64,000 bases of DNA from JADKFD01 sp050250665 (lineage in GTDB: Bacteria > Pseudomonadota > Gammaproteobacteria > Xanthomonadales > SZUA-5): assembly GCA_050250665.1 (NCBI GenBank), contig JBFWOF010000009.1, forward strand, positions 1-64,000, given 5' to 3'. The notes below the pieces were generated by a model. That model searched no databases. It was not told where the DNA came from and saw only the letters and a list, made by a program, of their open reading frames with translations. The position numbers and the translations under genes are program-made. Shown here one piece after another: positions 17,861-26,795 of the stretch. The stretch's first letter is position 1. Each line of letters starts with the position of its first letter.

Positions 17861-19777
17861 ATGCATGAGGATCACTTGAAGATTGGTTTCGGGTGGGCGG
17901 GCATGAGGGCACTCATGCTGGCGCTGGCCTCGGTTGCCAACGTGCATGCGACCGAGCCTGATGACGCCGCAGCGGCGCTGACGCGCAGTGTCACCGCGCT
18001 GGCCAAGGTCGGAGGCGCCTACGCGCCAGACTGGTCGCCGGACGGTACGCAGATTGCCTACCTGACGAATCTGAGTGGATCACCACAGGTGTGGGTGGTG
18101 GCCGCGGCTGGCGGCTATCCGCGTCAGGTGACGGCCTTTGACGATCCGGTCGGCGACGTCGCCTGGTCACCGGACGGCCAGACCCTGGCCTACAGCCTGT
18201 CGCCCGGCGGCGGCCTCAACACCCAGATCTATTTCACCTCGCCCGAGGGCATGGGCCAGACACGCATCTCCGCTGGTGGCGAGGTCAACAACTTCTTCGG
18301 CGATTTTGCCGCGGATGGGCGCTTCCACTTCTCGGCCAATGTGCGCGATCCCTCGGCGATGGATGGCTGGCTCTACGACCCCGCCACAAAGGTCGCGAGC
18401 AATGTCGTCAAGAACCAGGGCGTCGGCGGAATCTCGGATCTGAGTCCGGATGGCCGTTTCGCCTTGTTCAATCGGCTGATCAATCGCGGCGACAACAATG
18501 TCTACCGGGTCGAGCTGGCCAATGGCAAGGAGACCCTGCTGACGGCGCACGAGGGCAGTGGCCGCTTCTTCGCCAGGTTCTCGGTGGACGGCAAACGCGT
18601 CTATCTCGGTTCGGACCTCGGCCGCGATCTGGTGGCCTTCGCGCAGCTCGAGTTCGATGACAAGGGCAAGCCCGGCGCGATCGAGCTGCTGGCGGCGCGC
18701 GACGATGCCGAGCTGTCCGATTTCGAACTGGACCCATCCGGTGAGCGCGCGCTGCTGGAATGGAACGTGGGCGGTCGCAGCGAGCTGGAGTTCTACGAGT
18801 TCGCCGAGGGCAAGCGCACGCCGCTCCCCGCGCTGCCTGCCGAAATCGTCAATTCCGTGCAGTTCTCGCCCGATGGCACGCGGCTGGTGCTGGCGCTGGT
18901 GGGCTCGTCCTCGCCCTCGGACCTGTGGGTGTACGCGATCGACGACAGTCGCTACACCCGCCTGACCGAAAGTCCGCATCCCGGCGTCGACCTCGGCGCG
19001 CTGATCCGACCCGAACTGCGCAAGTTCAAGGGGCACGACGGTCTGGAGCTGTCAGGCTGGCTCTATCTGCCCAAGGACTACAAGGCACCGGGTGCCGTCG
19101 TGCTGAGTTTCCATGGTGGTCCCGAAGGCCAGGATCGTCCGACCTTCCGTGCCGACTACCAGGCTTTACTCTCTCGCGGCATCGCGGTATTTGCGCCCAA
19201 CATCCGGGGGTCGAGCGGATTCGGCAAGCGCTTCGTCAATCTGGACAACGGCGAACTGCGCTTCGACGCCAACCGCGACATCAAGTCTGCCGCTGACTTC
19301 CTGGTCGCGGCGGGCGTTGGCGACGCCGGCCGCCTCGGCATCATGGGCGGCTCCTACGGTGGCTACGCGACGCTCGTCGGTCTGACCGAATTTCCCGACA
19401 CCTTCGCCGCCGGCGCCGACCTCTTCGGCATGGTCAACTTCGAGACCTTTTTCGCCCACACCCAACCGTGGATGGCAGCGATCTCGACGATCGAATACGG
19501 CGATCCCAATACCCAGGCCGATCTGCTCAAGCGGCTGTCGCCGATCCACAAGATCGACCAGATCCAGTCGCCCACCATCGTGCTGCACGGCGCCAACGAC
19601 ACCAATGTGCCGGTGGTCGAAGCCGAGCAGGTGGTCGAGAACCTCAAGCGCCGCAAGGTGCCGGTCGAGTACGTGCTGTTCCCCGACGAAGGCCACGGCT
19701 GGCGCAAGACCCCGAACCGGGTGCGCTCGACTGTCGAAATCGTGCGTTTTTTCGAGCGTCATCTGATGAAGGAATAG
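17861..19777 (+). CDS. S9-family prolyl-oligopeptidase-like peptidase, secreted
   Basis: 638 residues. An N-terminal signal (GMRALMLALASVANVHA) leads to a seven-bladed WD40/PD40-like propeller (about 45-380, with repeated DWSPDGTQIAY-type strands) and a C-terminal alpha/beta-hydrolase domain. The triad is intact: GGSYGG at about 496 (Ser), HGANDTNVPVVE at about 580 (Asp), FPDEGHGW at about 610 (His). This is the S9C acylaminoacyl/dipeptidyl-peptidase-like group that trims oligopeptides, here probably in the periplasm. The start could instead be the ATG 14 codons later, which would give a shorter signal peptide. The sigma/kinase pair follows 77 bases downstream on the same strand. Confidence 0.9.
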   Translation: MHEDHLKIGFGWAGMRALMLALASVANVHATEPDDAAAALTRSVTALAKVGGAYAPDWSPDGTQIAYLTNLSGSPQVWVVAAAGGYPRQVTAFDDPVGDVAWSPDGQTLAYSLSPGGGLNTQIYFTSPEGMGQTRISAGGEVNNFFGDFAADGRFHFSANVRDPSAMDGWLYDPATKVASNVVKNQGVGGISDLSPDGRFALFNRLINRGDNNVYRVELANGKETLLTAHEGSGRFFARFSVDGKRVYLGSDLGRDLVAFAQLEFDDKGKPGAIELLAARDDAELSDFELDPSGERALLEWNVGGRSELEFYEFAEGKRTPLPALPAEIVNSVQFSPDGTRLVLALVGSSSPSDLWVYAIDDSRYTRLTESPHPGVDLGALIRPELRKFKGHDGLELSGWLYLPKDYKAPGAVVLSFHGGPEGQDRPTFRADYQALLSRGIAVFAPNIRGSSGFGKRFVNLDNGELRFDANRDIKSAADFLVAAGVGDAGRLGIMGGSYGGYATLVGLTEFPDTFAAGADLFGMVNFETFFAHTQPWMAAISTIEYGDPNTQADLLKRLSPIHKIDQIQSPTIVLHGANDTNVPVVEAEQVVENLKRRKVPVEYVLFPDEGHGWRKTPNRVRSTVEIVRFFERHLMKE

Positions 19778-19854
19778 GCTGCAGCGAGTCCACGCCCGCC
19801 CGCGCTGCACAAGGCTGCCCGGTCGGGCAAGTCGGGTTGCTATCCTCGCCAACC

Positions 19855-20418
19855 ATGAACGCAGGCGAGAACCTGACGCAGCTGATCAATGACGCCAGGG
19901 CCGGTGATCACCGGGCCTCGGAGCGGGCATTGGAGCTCATCTATGCGCGCCTGAAGGCGATGGCCAGCAACATCCAGCGGCAGCATGCCCACACCCTGTC
20001 GCCTACCGCTTTGGTCCATGAATCCTATCTTCGGCTGTTTCAGGGTGTGCAGCCGCCCTTGAACGATCGCCAGCACTTCTTCCGGCTGGCGGCGAGAGCC
20101 ATGCGTCAGATTCTGGTGGATCGGGCCCGTGAACGGGCCTCACTCAAGCGCGGCGGAGATCTGGTGCGAGCGGAAATGCCCGAGCAGCTGAGCCAGGATG
20201 GCGCCAGCGAAGAGGATATCCTCGCCATCGATCAGGCCCTCGCGGCACTCGCGAGGCGCGATCCTGAACTCGCGGAACTCACCGAACAGCGTTATTTCGC
20301 AGGGCTCAGCTTCGAGGAAATCGCGGATTACCGTGGCGTCAGTGAACGTTCGGTTCGCCGCGATTGGGAAACGGCCCGAGCTTTCCTGTTGAAGATCATG
20401 GGTGAGGCCGGTCGCTGA
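19855..20418 (+). CDS. Kinase-linked ECF-type sigma factor (module 1)
   Basis: 187 residues with the signature of the sigma-70 ECF subfamily paired with Ser/Thr kinases (TIGR02999-like): LSPTALVHESYLRLF and RHFFRLAARAMRQILVDRAR-type region 2 (about 40-95; here QHFFRLAARAMRQILVD), and region 4 LTEQRYFAGLSFEEIADYRG with SERSVRRDWETARAFL (about 140-185). Start is the ATG after the S9 gene; upstream codons in the same frame belong to another gene. Three bases separate its stop from the kinase start, so the two are co-translated. No anti-sigma gene is present; the partner kinase is the likely regulator. Confidence 0.92.
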   Translation: MNAGENLTQLINDARAGDHRASERALELIYARLKAMASNIQRQHAHTLSPTALVHESYLRLFQGVQPPLNDRQHFFRLAARAMRQILVDRARERASLKRGGDLVRAEMPEQLSQDGASEEDILAIDQALAALARRDPELAELTEQRYFAGLSFEEIADYRGVSERSVRRDWETARAFLLKIMGEAGR

Positions 20419-20421
20419 TCC

Positions 20422-23241
20422 ATGACTTCCGAACACTGGCAGTCAGTCAAGTCGCTGTTCCAGGAACTGCTGGAACTGGCCGCTGACGCGCGCGAGGATG
20501 CTCTGCGCGAAGCCGCGCTCAGCCAGCCCGAGATCGCCGCGGAGGTCCTGGCGATGCTGCAGGCGCACGAGCACAGGGATTCCGCGCTTGACCGGCCCTG
20601 CGCGCCGGCGCTGGAGGTGATTGAAAGTCGCATGCCCGCCCGCATTGGTCCGTATCGCCCGACTGCACTGCTGGGCCGGGGCGGCATGGGTGTGGTCTGG
20701 CTGTGTGAGCGCACCGACGGCGGTTTTGAACAGCAAGTGGCGGTCAAACAGCTATCCGCGTGCTCGCTGCGGGGAGACCTTGATCGCCGCTTTGCGCGCG
20801 AGCGACAGATCCTCGCCAGACTCGCGCATCCGCACATTGCGCGCCTGCTCGATGGGGGTATAGCCGGCGACGGCTCACCCTGGTTTGCGATGGAATATGT
20901 AGACGGCGAGCCGCTCACACACTGGTGCGACCGCCTGCAACTGGGCATTCATGAGCGGCTGACACTGTTCCTGCAACTGGTCGATGCCGTGGATTTCGCC
21001 CATCGCAATCTGGTGATTCACCGTGACCTCAAGCCGGCCAATGTGCTGGTGGCGCATGGCGAGCTGAAATTGCTCGATTTTGGCATTGCCCGTCTGCTCG
21101 ATGCTGAGGACGCTGAGGGCGCAAACACGGCCGCGCGGCTGATGACGCCGGACTACGCGGCGCCCGAGCAATGGCTGGGCACAGCGATCAGCACGGCTAC
21201 CGACGTCTACGCGCTGGGGCTGATGCTGTTTGAACTGCTCTGCGGCCGAAGGCCCTTCATGGACGCCAGCGGCGCCGGATCAACCCGGCTGGAATCGCTC
21301 GCCGCAGGCCCACCTTCGATGCGTCGGGCCCTGGTCGAACGGGGAGCGACCGAAGAAGCTGAAGTGGCGGCGCGAGTGCGCGGCATGAGTGCCAGCCGCT
21401 TGCGGCAGGCCCTGAGTGGGGATCTTCAGAAGATCGTGTCGCGCGCGCTGGCCGTCGACCCGGCTGCGCGCTATCCCTCTGCCCTGGCCATGGCTTCGGA
21501 TCTGCGCGCGTGGATGGCGCACCAGCCGCTGCCCTTCGCCGGCAGCTCGCAACTGCAAAGTCTGGGCAAGTTCCTGCGCCGCCACCGGCTGCTCGTGGCC
21601 GTGCTGGGCTTGTTGATGCTGAGTCTGGCAGGAGGCGCGGCACTCACGGCCTGGCAGGCTGCCAGGGCGGAGCGTGCCGCCCAGACCGCCGAAGCGGTGC
21701 GGCGCACGCTGACCGGCCTGTTCAGCGGCGCTGATCCGGCACAGTCTGGCGGTGCCGATTTCACCGTTCGCGAGTTGCTCGATCTCGGACTGCCGCGGAT
21801 CCGCCGCGAACTGGCCGAGCAGCCCGAGTTGCGCCGAGCCCTGCTCTCGGACATCGGCGTCGTCTATGACAGCCTGGGCCAGTTCGACACGGCAATCGAG
21901 GTCTATGACGAGGCGCTGACGGCCCTTCCGGAGCGCCTGGATCGGGAGCAGGCGAGTCTGTTGCTCAGACGCGCCAGTTCGCGGCTGTCGTTGTCGCGTC
22001 TCGGCGAAGCCGAAGACGACCTGGCCAGGGCCGGGAAGATGCTCGGCAATGCGCCGTCCTCCGATTCGCTGGCCAGACAACATGTGCTGCTGCAGATCGA
22101 CGCCCTGCGCGTGGCGGATCGGCTCACCGAGGCACTGACTGCAGTCGAAGCACTGGTGCGGGAACTCAGAGCCTCGGAGCCGCCGGCCCCGCAGCCGCTG
22201 GCGGCTGCCCTGCGCGCGCAGGCAGAGGTCTTGCTGGCGCTGCGACGACCGCAGCCGGCGCTTGAGAGCCTTCAGGAGGCCGCTGTGCTGGCGCCCCGGG
22301 CCGCGGTCGATCCGGTCGAGCAGGCGGCCCTGGACAGCCAACTGGCACGTGCCTACGCTGCGGCAGGCCAGATTTCCGACGCGCTGAGCCTGCTGCGGGA
22401 CGCGCTGGCCCGGCAACAGCGGGTGCTGGGCGCCGAACACCCGACCACCCTGGCTACTCTGGGCGAGCTGGCTCTGCGCCTGCAATCGACCGATGCCCAG
22501 GCCGAGGCGAGGCAGCTGCTGCAGCAGCAGATCGACGGCCGGCGCCGGCATTTTGGCGATGACCACCCGGCGCTGGCGGTCGCGCTCAACAACCTTGCGG
22601 TGCTGGACTACCGCGAGGCGCGCTATGCAGAGGCAGCAGCCGGGTTTGCCCGGGCCCGTGAGATCTGGTCGGCCAGCCTGGGCGCCGGGCATGACCATGT
22701 GCTCAGTGCCGACGCCAATCTGGCCGGCTCCTATATCGAACTCGGGCGCTCCGGGGAGGCCGTGGCCCTGCTTGATCACGCGATTTCCGAGCGCCGGCGG
22801 CGCCTCGACGAACTCGGCCTTTATTCGCTGCTGCTGACCCGTGGCTTGGCGCTGGAAAAAATGGGCGAGCGGGAACGGGCACTCGCCGATCTTGCCGAGG
22901 CCCGCGACATCGGTGCCCGCAGCTGGACCGATGCGCCGGGCGAATGGATCTGGGCCAGGACACTGCTGGGCCGCGCCCTGGCGAACGATGGCCGCTGGGG
23001 CGAGGCCGAGGCGGAACTGCTAGCCGCCGTCGACTGGCATGCCGGCGACGGAATGGAGGACGGGCCACGATCCGCCGCCGCGATGCTGGCGCTGGCCCGA
23101 ACGCAGCGGCAGCTGCACGGGCCATCGGCAGAGAGTTCCAGGATGGGCGCACAGGCCCTGGAGATCATGACCCGGCGCCTGCCGGCCGACCACCCTGATC
23201 TGCTCAAGGCCCGGGCAGAGGCGGCAAGTTTGCTGCACTGA
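20422..23241 (+). CDS. Membrane Ser/Thr protein kinase with TPR region (module 1)
   Basis: 939 residues. The cytoplasmic kinase domain (about 75-370) is complete: glycine loop LGRGGMGVV (84-92), ATP Lys109, catalytic HRDLKPAN (200-207), DFG (219-221), APE (247-249). One membrane helix (about 390-410) separates it from a ~520-residue helical C-terminus rich in TPR-like repeats (LSDIGVVYDSLGQFDTAIEV; VALNNLAVLDYREARYAEAA), presumably periplasmic. A short helical N-terminus (1-70) may contact the sigma factor. PknB-type kinases of this layout pair with ECF sigma factors in several phyla and are thought to activate them by phosphorylation. Next to it, convergently, is a secreted delta-60 repeat protein. 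Confidence 0.92.
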   Translation: MTSEHWQSVKSLFQELLELAADAREDALREAALSQPEIAAEVLAMLQAHEHRDSALDRPCAPALEVIESRMPARIGPYRPTALLGRGGMGVVWLCERTDGGFEQQVAVKQLSACSLRGDLDRRFARERQILARLAHPHIARLLDGGIAGDGSPWFAMEYVDGEPLTHWCDRLQLGIHERLTLFLQLVDAVDFAHRNLVIHRDLKPANVLVAHGELKLLDFGIARLLDAEDAEGANTAARLMTPDYAAPEQWLGTAISTATDVYALGLMLFELLCGRRPFMDASGAGSTRLESLAAGPPSMRRALVERGATEEAEVAARVRGMSASRLRQALSGDLQKIVSRALAVDPAARYPSALAMASDLRAWMAHQPLPFAGSSQLQSLGKFLRRHRLLVAVLGLLMLSLAGGAALTAWQAARAERAAQTAEAVRRTLTGLFSGADPAQSGGADFTVRELLDLGLPRIRRELAEQPELRRALLSDIGVVYDSLGQFDTAIEVYDEALTALPERLDREQASLLLRRASSRLSLSRLGEAEDDLARAGKMLGNAPSSDSLARQHVLLQIDALRVADRLTEALTAVEALVRELRASEPPAPQPLAAALRAQAEVLLALRRPQPALESLQEAAVLAPRAAVDPVEQAALDSQLARAYAAAGQISDALSLLRDALARQQRVLGAEHPTTLATLGELALRLQSTDAQAEARQLLQQQIDGRRRHFGDDHPALAVALNNLAVLDYREARYAEAAAGFARAREIWSASLGAGHDHVLSADANLAGSYIELGRSGEAVALLDHAISERRRRLDELGLYSLLLTRGLALEKMGERERALADLAEARDIGARSWTDAPGEWIWARTLLGRALANDGRWGEAEAELLAAVDWHAGDGMEDGPRSAAAMLALARTQRQLHGPSAESSRMGAQALEIMTRRLPADHPDLLKARAEAASLLH

Positions 23242-23268
23242 GTGTGCGGCTTTGCTGCGGATCGCGGA

Positions 23269-24738
23269 TCACTCGAAACCGTTCGCAAAAATGGCGCCGC
23301 CGGTCTGGTCGGCCAGGCGAGTGACCGCGAAATCGTTGTCCTCGATACCGCTGCTGCGGGTCCACAGCCGCCTGCCCGTCAGCAGGTAACGTCCCTGGGC
23401 GTCGACGATGGCGCTGGCGATCTCGTTCTCGATGGCGCCGGTGCCACTGCGAGGGAACTGGATGAGCTGGAAATCCGGCGGGCCGCTGCCATTGATGCCG
23501 AAGCCGGCGACCAGCGTCGGGGTCGAATCGGTGGAGGCCGCGAAGGCGTACCGTAGCTCCGTAGTCCCGGCCCGTCCGCCCAGCAGCCAGCGGCTGCGTC
23601 CGACGTCGTAGGCGACGGCCGTCAGCGCAGTCGGATTGAACAGATCCACCAGCAATCGACCAAAGGGCTGCGGGCCGGTGGTTGCCAGCGTGCCATCGCC
23701 ACGAAGGATGGCCAGCGCACCGCGGGTGGACTGACCATCGGTGCTGCGCCCGGCAATGGCGATGGGGCCGCCGCCGATGGCGACGAACATGGCGGCGGCG
23801 AATACGGTGTCGGTGGGTTGAACCCCCTGGGGATCGAAGGCCAGGGTGCGCCGCCCCGGACCGGAAACCAGCGACTCCTGGACGCTTCCCTGGCAAGAGC
23901 CGGCGTTGCAGAAGTTGCCGGTGAAGGCGCCGGAGATGGAATTGATGACAGCCACCGCAACCACGCGCTGGCCGCTGCTGCGCAAGGCGGTGCCGGCGAT
24001 GACCAGGCGGTTGGGATCAAAGTCGGCAATCGCCTGGGCATCGTCCTCACGGACAGTGCCATCCAGGTCGAAGGCGATGGTGCGCAGTCCATCGCCGTCG
24101 AAGTTGTTGTCCAGCGCGCCCAGGGGATTGAACTTGGCGACACCGAAATCGAAATCCGCGCCGGCGCCGACCTTGATCCGGCCCACGGCGTAGACTTCGC
24201 CGCCGGGCGCCACCCGGATGCTGCGCAGACGATCTTCATTGTTGCCACCCCGATCGAAGGCGGCCGCGGCCAGGCCGAAGAATCCATAGCCCAGATCGGC
24301 GGTGCCGTCGGTGTTGAAGCGCTGCACACCGAACTCGATGTCCAGATTGCCGGGATCGAGGAAGGCACCGCCCACATAGAAGCGGCCGGCATTGTCAGTG
24401 CCCGCCGAAACCACCGTCAGCAGCGCGGTTTCGACGCTGAACTTGCCGCCGCTGCCGTAGCTCGGGTCCACGCTGCCGTTGGCGAGCAGGCGGGTGAAGC
24501 CCAGCCGGACCACACCCGAGGATCCGTCAGGGCTGACCGTGCCGACCACCATGAGTTTGCCGTCCGCCAGCGGAAAGCTGGCCAGCGCCTGGTCATCGCG
24601 ATCGCCGCCCGGCAGGTCGAAAGCCACGGCGGCCTTGCCCTCCACGCCGAAACTGGCGTCGAAATCACCGGGGCCGGCGGCGGCGAAAGGCGAATGCAGG
24701 AGGCAGAGCAGCGGCACGATCAGACAGAGGCGATACAT
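23269..24738 (-). CDS. Secreted delta-60 repeat protein ending in FANGFE
   Basis: 489 residues from the ATG before YRLCLIVPLLCLLH (signal peptide 1-21, cleavage after AAA). The body is a series of about seven ~55-60-residue beta-propeller-like repeats of the delta-60 type (GDFDASFGVEGKAAVAFDL; LLANGSVDPSYGSGGKFSV; FNTDGTADLGYGFFGLAAAA), which in other proteins form extracellular propellers. The last residues are GGAIFANGFE, a tail shared with the giant repeat protein at the right end of the window. One CxxxxxC pair (NFCNAGSCQG) may be a disulphide. The gene converges on kinase module 1 with only 27 bases between stops. Likely surface-exposed or secreted; function unknown. Confidence 0.85.
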   Translation of the reverse strand: MYRLCLIVPLLCLLHSPFAAAGPGDFDASFGVEGKAAVAFDLPGGDRDDQALASFPLADGKLMVVGTVSPDGSSGVVRLGFTRLLANGSVDPSYGSGGKFSVETALLTVVSAGTDNAGRFYVGGAFLDPGNLDIEFGVQRFNTDGTADLGYGFFGLAAAAFDRGGNNEDRLRSIRVAPGGEVYAVGRIKVGAGADFDFGVAKFNPLGALDNNFDGDGLRTIAFDLDGTVREDDAQAIADFDPNRLVIAGTALRSSGQRVVAVAVINSISGAFTGNFCNAGSCQGSVQESLVSGPGRRTLAFDPQGVQPTDTVFAAAMFVAIGGGPIAIAGRSTDGQSTRGALAILRGDGTLATTGPQPFGRLLVDLFNPTALTAVAYDVGRSRWLLGGRAGTTELRYAFAASTDSTPTLVAGFGINGSGPPDFQLIQFPRSGTGAIENEIASAIVDAQGRYLLTGRRLWTRSSGIEDNDFAVTRLADQTGGAIFANGFE

Positions 24739-25030
24739 GGGGTTTCGCGGGTTGTTGAGTTCAACCTTGAAACGGAATCCGGGGGAAAAACCGGCAGGAA
24801 CATGCAAGGCCCGCCCCGTCGGCGAGGATAGGGAGATGAATCTGCGTATGCTGCATCAGAGCCGTCTGCGCGATCTCCAGCGTCATCCCGCAGGCGTTAG
24901 GCGAAAGCCTGGGATCACGCTGGTGACGTCGGTCTGCTTGCCTCTCAGATCGTCGACCAACGCCTTTCCCACGGCGGCCCACCAATCCACGTGCTCTGAA
25001 AACCGGTGTCGAGGAAACCTTGCACCTGGC

Positions 25031-25225
25031 TCAACCCTTGCGTTCCCGACGGCTTCGCGCCATGCCGGCAAGGCCAATCAGAATCCCGAAGAACAGCATT
25101 CCGTTTGAGACCGTGCCATCGATCATATTCATCACGGACAGGATGATTGATCCGGCGATCAAGGCAGCGCCGATCGTGGTCAGGCGCTTGCCCGGTGAGG
25201 ACTTGGCAGGAACGGCGTCGGACAT
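25031..25225 (-). CDS. Small two-helix membrane protein
   Basis: 64 residues from an ATG with GGGAG eight bases upstream; the much longer open frame runs through repeat sequence and is not supported. Two hydrophobic segments (about 18-37, TTIGAALIAGSIILSVMNMI, and 41-57, NGMLFFGILIGLAGMA) are flanked by a polar N-terminus (SDAVPAKSSPGKR) and a basic C-terminus (RSRRERKG), so both ends are probably cytoplasmic. No family recognised. Stands alone between spacer sequence and repeats. Confidence 0.6.
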   Translation of the reverse strand: MSDAVPAKSSPGKRLTTIGAALIAGSIILSVMNMIDGTVSNGMLFFGILIGLAGMARSRRERKG

Positions 25226-25340
25226 GAAGGACTCCCTGGGTTTCTCAGGCGGGTGCCTTGAGCCTAGCAAGAAAAGCGGCGCAGACGGGTGTCTGGATGC
25301 CAGCGCTTGCCCTTGGTCGAAGGCTGCCGTGTGATCCGGA

Positions 25341-25539
25341 AGCCCGCGTAGGGCGGAACCCGCCAACCCCAAAAATGCGGGCGGGCGACAAGCTCCAAGA
25401 GGCGGATTCCGCCGACCGGATTTGGAGTCAATTACAATCCAGCCCGCGTAAAGCGGAACCCGCCCACCGCAGAATGTGGGCGGGCGACAAGCTTCAGAAG
25501 GCGGATTCCGCCGACCGGATCTGGAGTCAATTGCAATCC
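25341..25539. repeat. Two tandem ~100-bp repeats
   Basis: Copies 25341-25440 and 25441-25539 share about 90% identity (AGCCCGCGTAGGGCGGAACC... versus AGCCCGCGTAAAGCGGAACC..., both ending GGAGTCAATTRCAATCC). Each contains inverted GGCGGGTTCCGC/GCGGATTCCGCC-type arms, so they are extragenic palindromes. The second copy overlaps the last four codons and the stop of the coiled-coil acidic protein gene. Confidence 0.85.
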
Positions 25540-26741
25540 AGTAGCGCCGATTGGGTAAGGCTGCAAAGCAATTGCTTTTGCTCGATCCCCAGAGATTTAT
25601 TTCGTTCATTGAACGCTTCCTGCGCCTGATTTGCTTTGGCCACCAGCGCCTGCTGCTCCATTATCTTCTCTTTTCTAGAATCCTCCGAAGTTCCCGTATA
25701 AGCCTTCTGAGCGTTCGTGAAGGCTTCCGTCATCTCGTTCATCAGCCTGTCCAGTTCGGCATTCGCACGTTCTTCAAATGCCTGCATCTTGCGCTGGGCG
25801 TCTTCGTTGAGCCCCAGTTCTTGCCAGGGTACTCCGGTGCAAGTCACGGCGGCGGCGCATCGCAAACGGTGCCATTCCTTTATGGCAGCCTCTCTTCGCG
25901 CCAACAACGCGTTTTCCAATCTCTCCAATTCCGCCAGTTTCTCCAGTTTCTCCGATTCCGGCATCTGGCCGTTCTCTGGATTCTGACTCGAAAAACGATC
26001 AACTGCTTCCATGAAATCCGCTTGCATCTGGTTCAGCTCGGCCAGCATCTCCTGTTCAAATTCCTGCAGCTTGCGTGTGGCTTCCTCGCGCGACCGGCCT
26101 TCGGCCTGGCCGTTTTCGTCGGCCGCCGTGGCGTTGGCTGCGTCAGCAGAAGCATCTACTTCAGTGGGTATTGACGCCTGCTCGCCTGACCAATCCTCTG
26201 TGGCTTCGGATTCGTCGGCAGGCTGCATCTGGTCGTCCGCAGGAAAGTCCTCGTCGGCAGGCAGGGACTCCTGGCCATCTGACCAAGCCTCCTCCGAGCT
26301 CGCGTCTGCCTCGGGTTCTGCGCCATCGTTCTCATCGGCGCGCTGATCCCAATCGCCTGCTTCGTTCTCAGGCGCGTCGAATTCGGATTCGTCGGCCGCC
26401 TGCCAAGCCTCCTCCGAGCTCGCGTCTGCCTCGGGTTCTGCGCCATCGTTCTCATCGGCGCGCTGATCCCAATCGCCTGCTTCGTTCTCGGGCGCGTTGA
26501 ATTCGGATTCGTCGGCCGCCTGCCAAGGCTCCTCCGAGCTCGCGTCTGCCTCGGGTTGTGCGCCATCGTTCTCATCGGCGCGCTGATCCCAATCGCCTGC
26601 TTCGTTCTCGGGCGTTTCAAATACGGCTTCGGTTTCGTCGACCGCCTGCATCTCGTCGTCACCGGAGTCGTCCTGACCCCAGGCCAGCGGCGTACACAGG
26701 AATCCCAACAACAAGACTATCCGGGTAAGGCTTTTCAGCAC
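25527..26741 (-). CDS. Exported acidic repeat protein with coiled-coil C-terminus
   Basis: 404 residues from GTG with GGAG seven bases upstream; this start gives a signal peptide (VLKSLTRIVLLLG...PLAWG, ~22 residues) aligning with those of the cold-shock-domain neighbours. Residues ~34-153 are three near-identical 40-residue acidic repeats (NEAGDWDQRADENDGAEPEA), followed by more Asp/Glu/Ala-rich sequence to ~220. The last ~180 residues are long Glu/Lys/Gln-rich helices (EEATRKLQEFEQEMLAELN; EQQALVAKANQAQEAFNERN) with three or four Cys, likely a coiled coil. The C-terminus lies inside an intergenic repeat, which supplies the stop. Function unknown; family member of the acidic cluster. Confidence 0.8.
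   Translation of the reverse strand: MLKSLTRIVLLLGFLCTPLAWGQDDSGDDEMQAVDETEAVFETPENEAGDWDQRADENDGAQPEADASSEEPWQAADESEFNAPENEAGDWDQRADENDGAEPEADASSEEAWQAADESEFDAPENEAGDWDQRADENDGAEPEADASSEEAWSDGQESLPADEDFPADDQMQPADESEATEDWSGEQASIPTEVDASADAANATAADENGQAEGRSREEATRKLQEFEQEMLAELNQMQADFMEAVDRFSSQNPENGQMPESEKLEKLAELERLENALLARREAAIKEWHRLRCAAAVTCTGVPWQELGLNEDAQRKMQAFEERANAELDRLMNEMTEAFTNAQKAYTGTSEDSRKEKIMEQQALVAKANQAQEAFNERNKSLGIEQKQLLCSLTQSALLDCN
26281..26640 (-). repeat. Three in-frame 120-bp tandem repeats
   Basis: Exact 120-bp period, three copies differing at only a few positions (for example CTCAGGCGCGTCG versus CTCGGGCGCGTTG). They encode the 40-residue acidic repeats of the coiled-coil protein. 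Identity at synonymous sites points to recent expansion. Confidence 0.95.
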
Positions 26742-26795
26742 GACGAAGCTCCAGGTGTAGGTCACAGCGGCAGTCGGTCGATGTCTTGAATCCAG

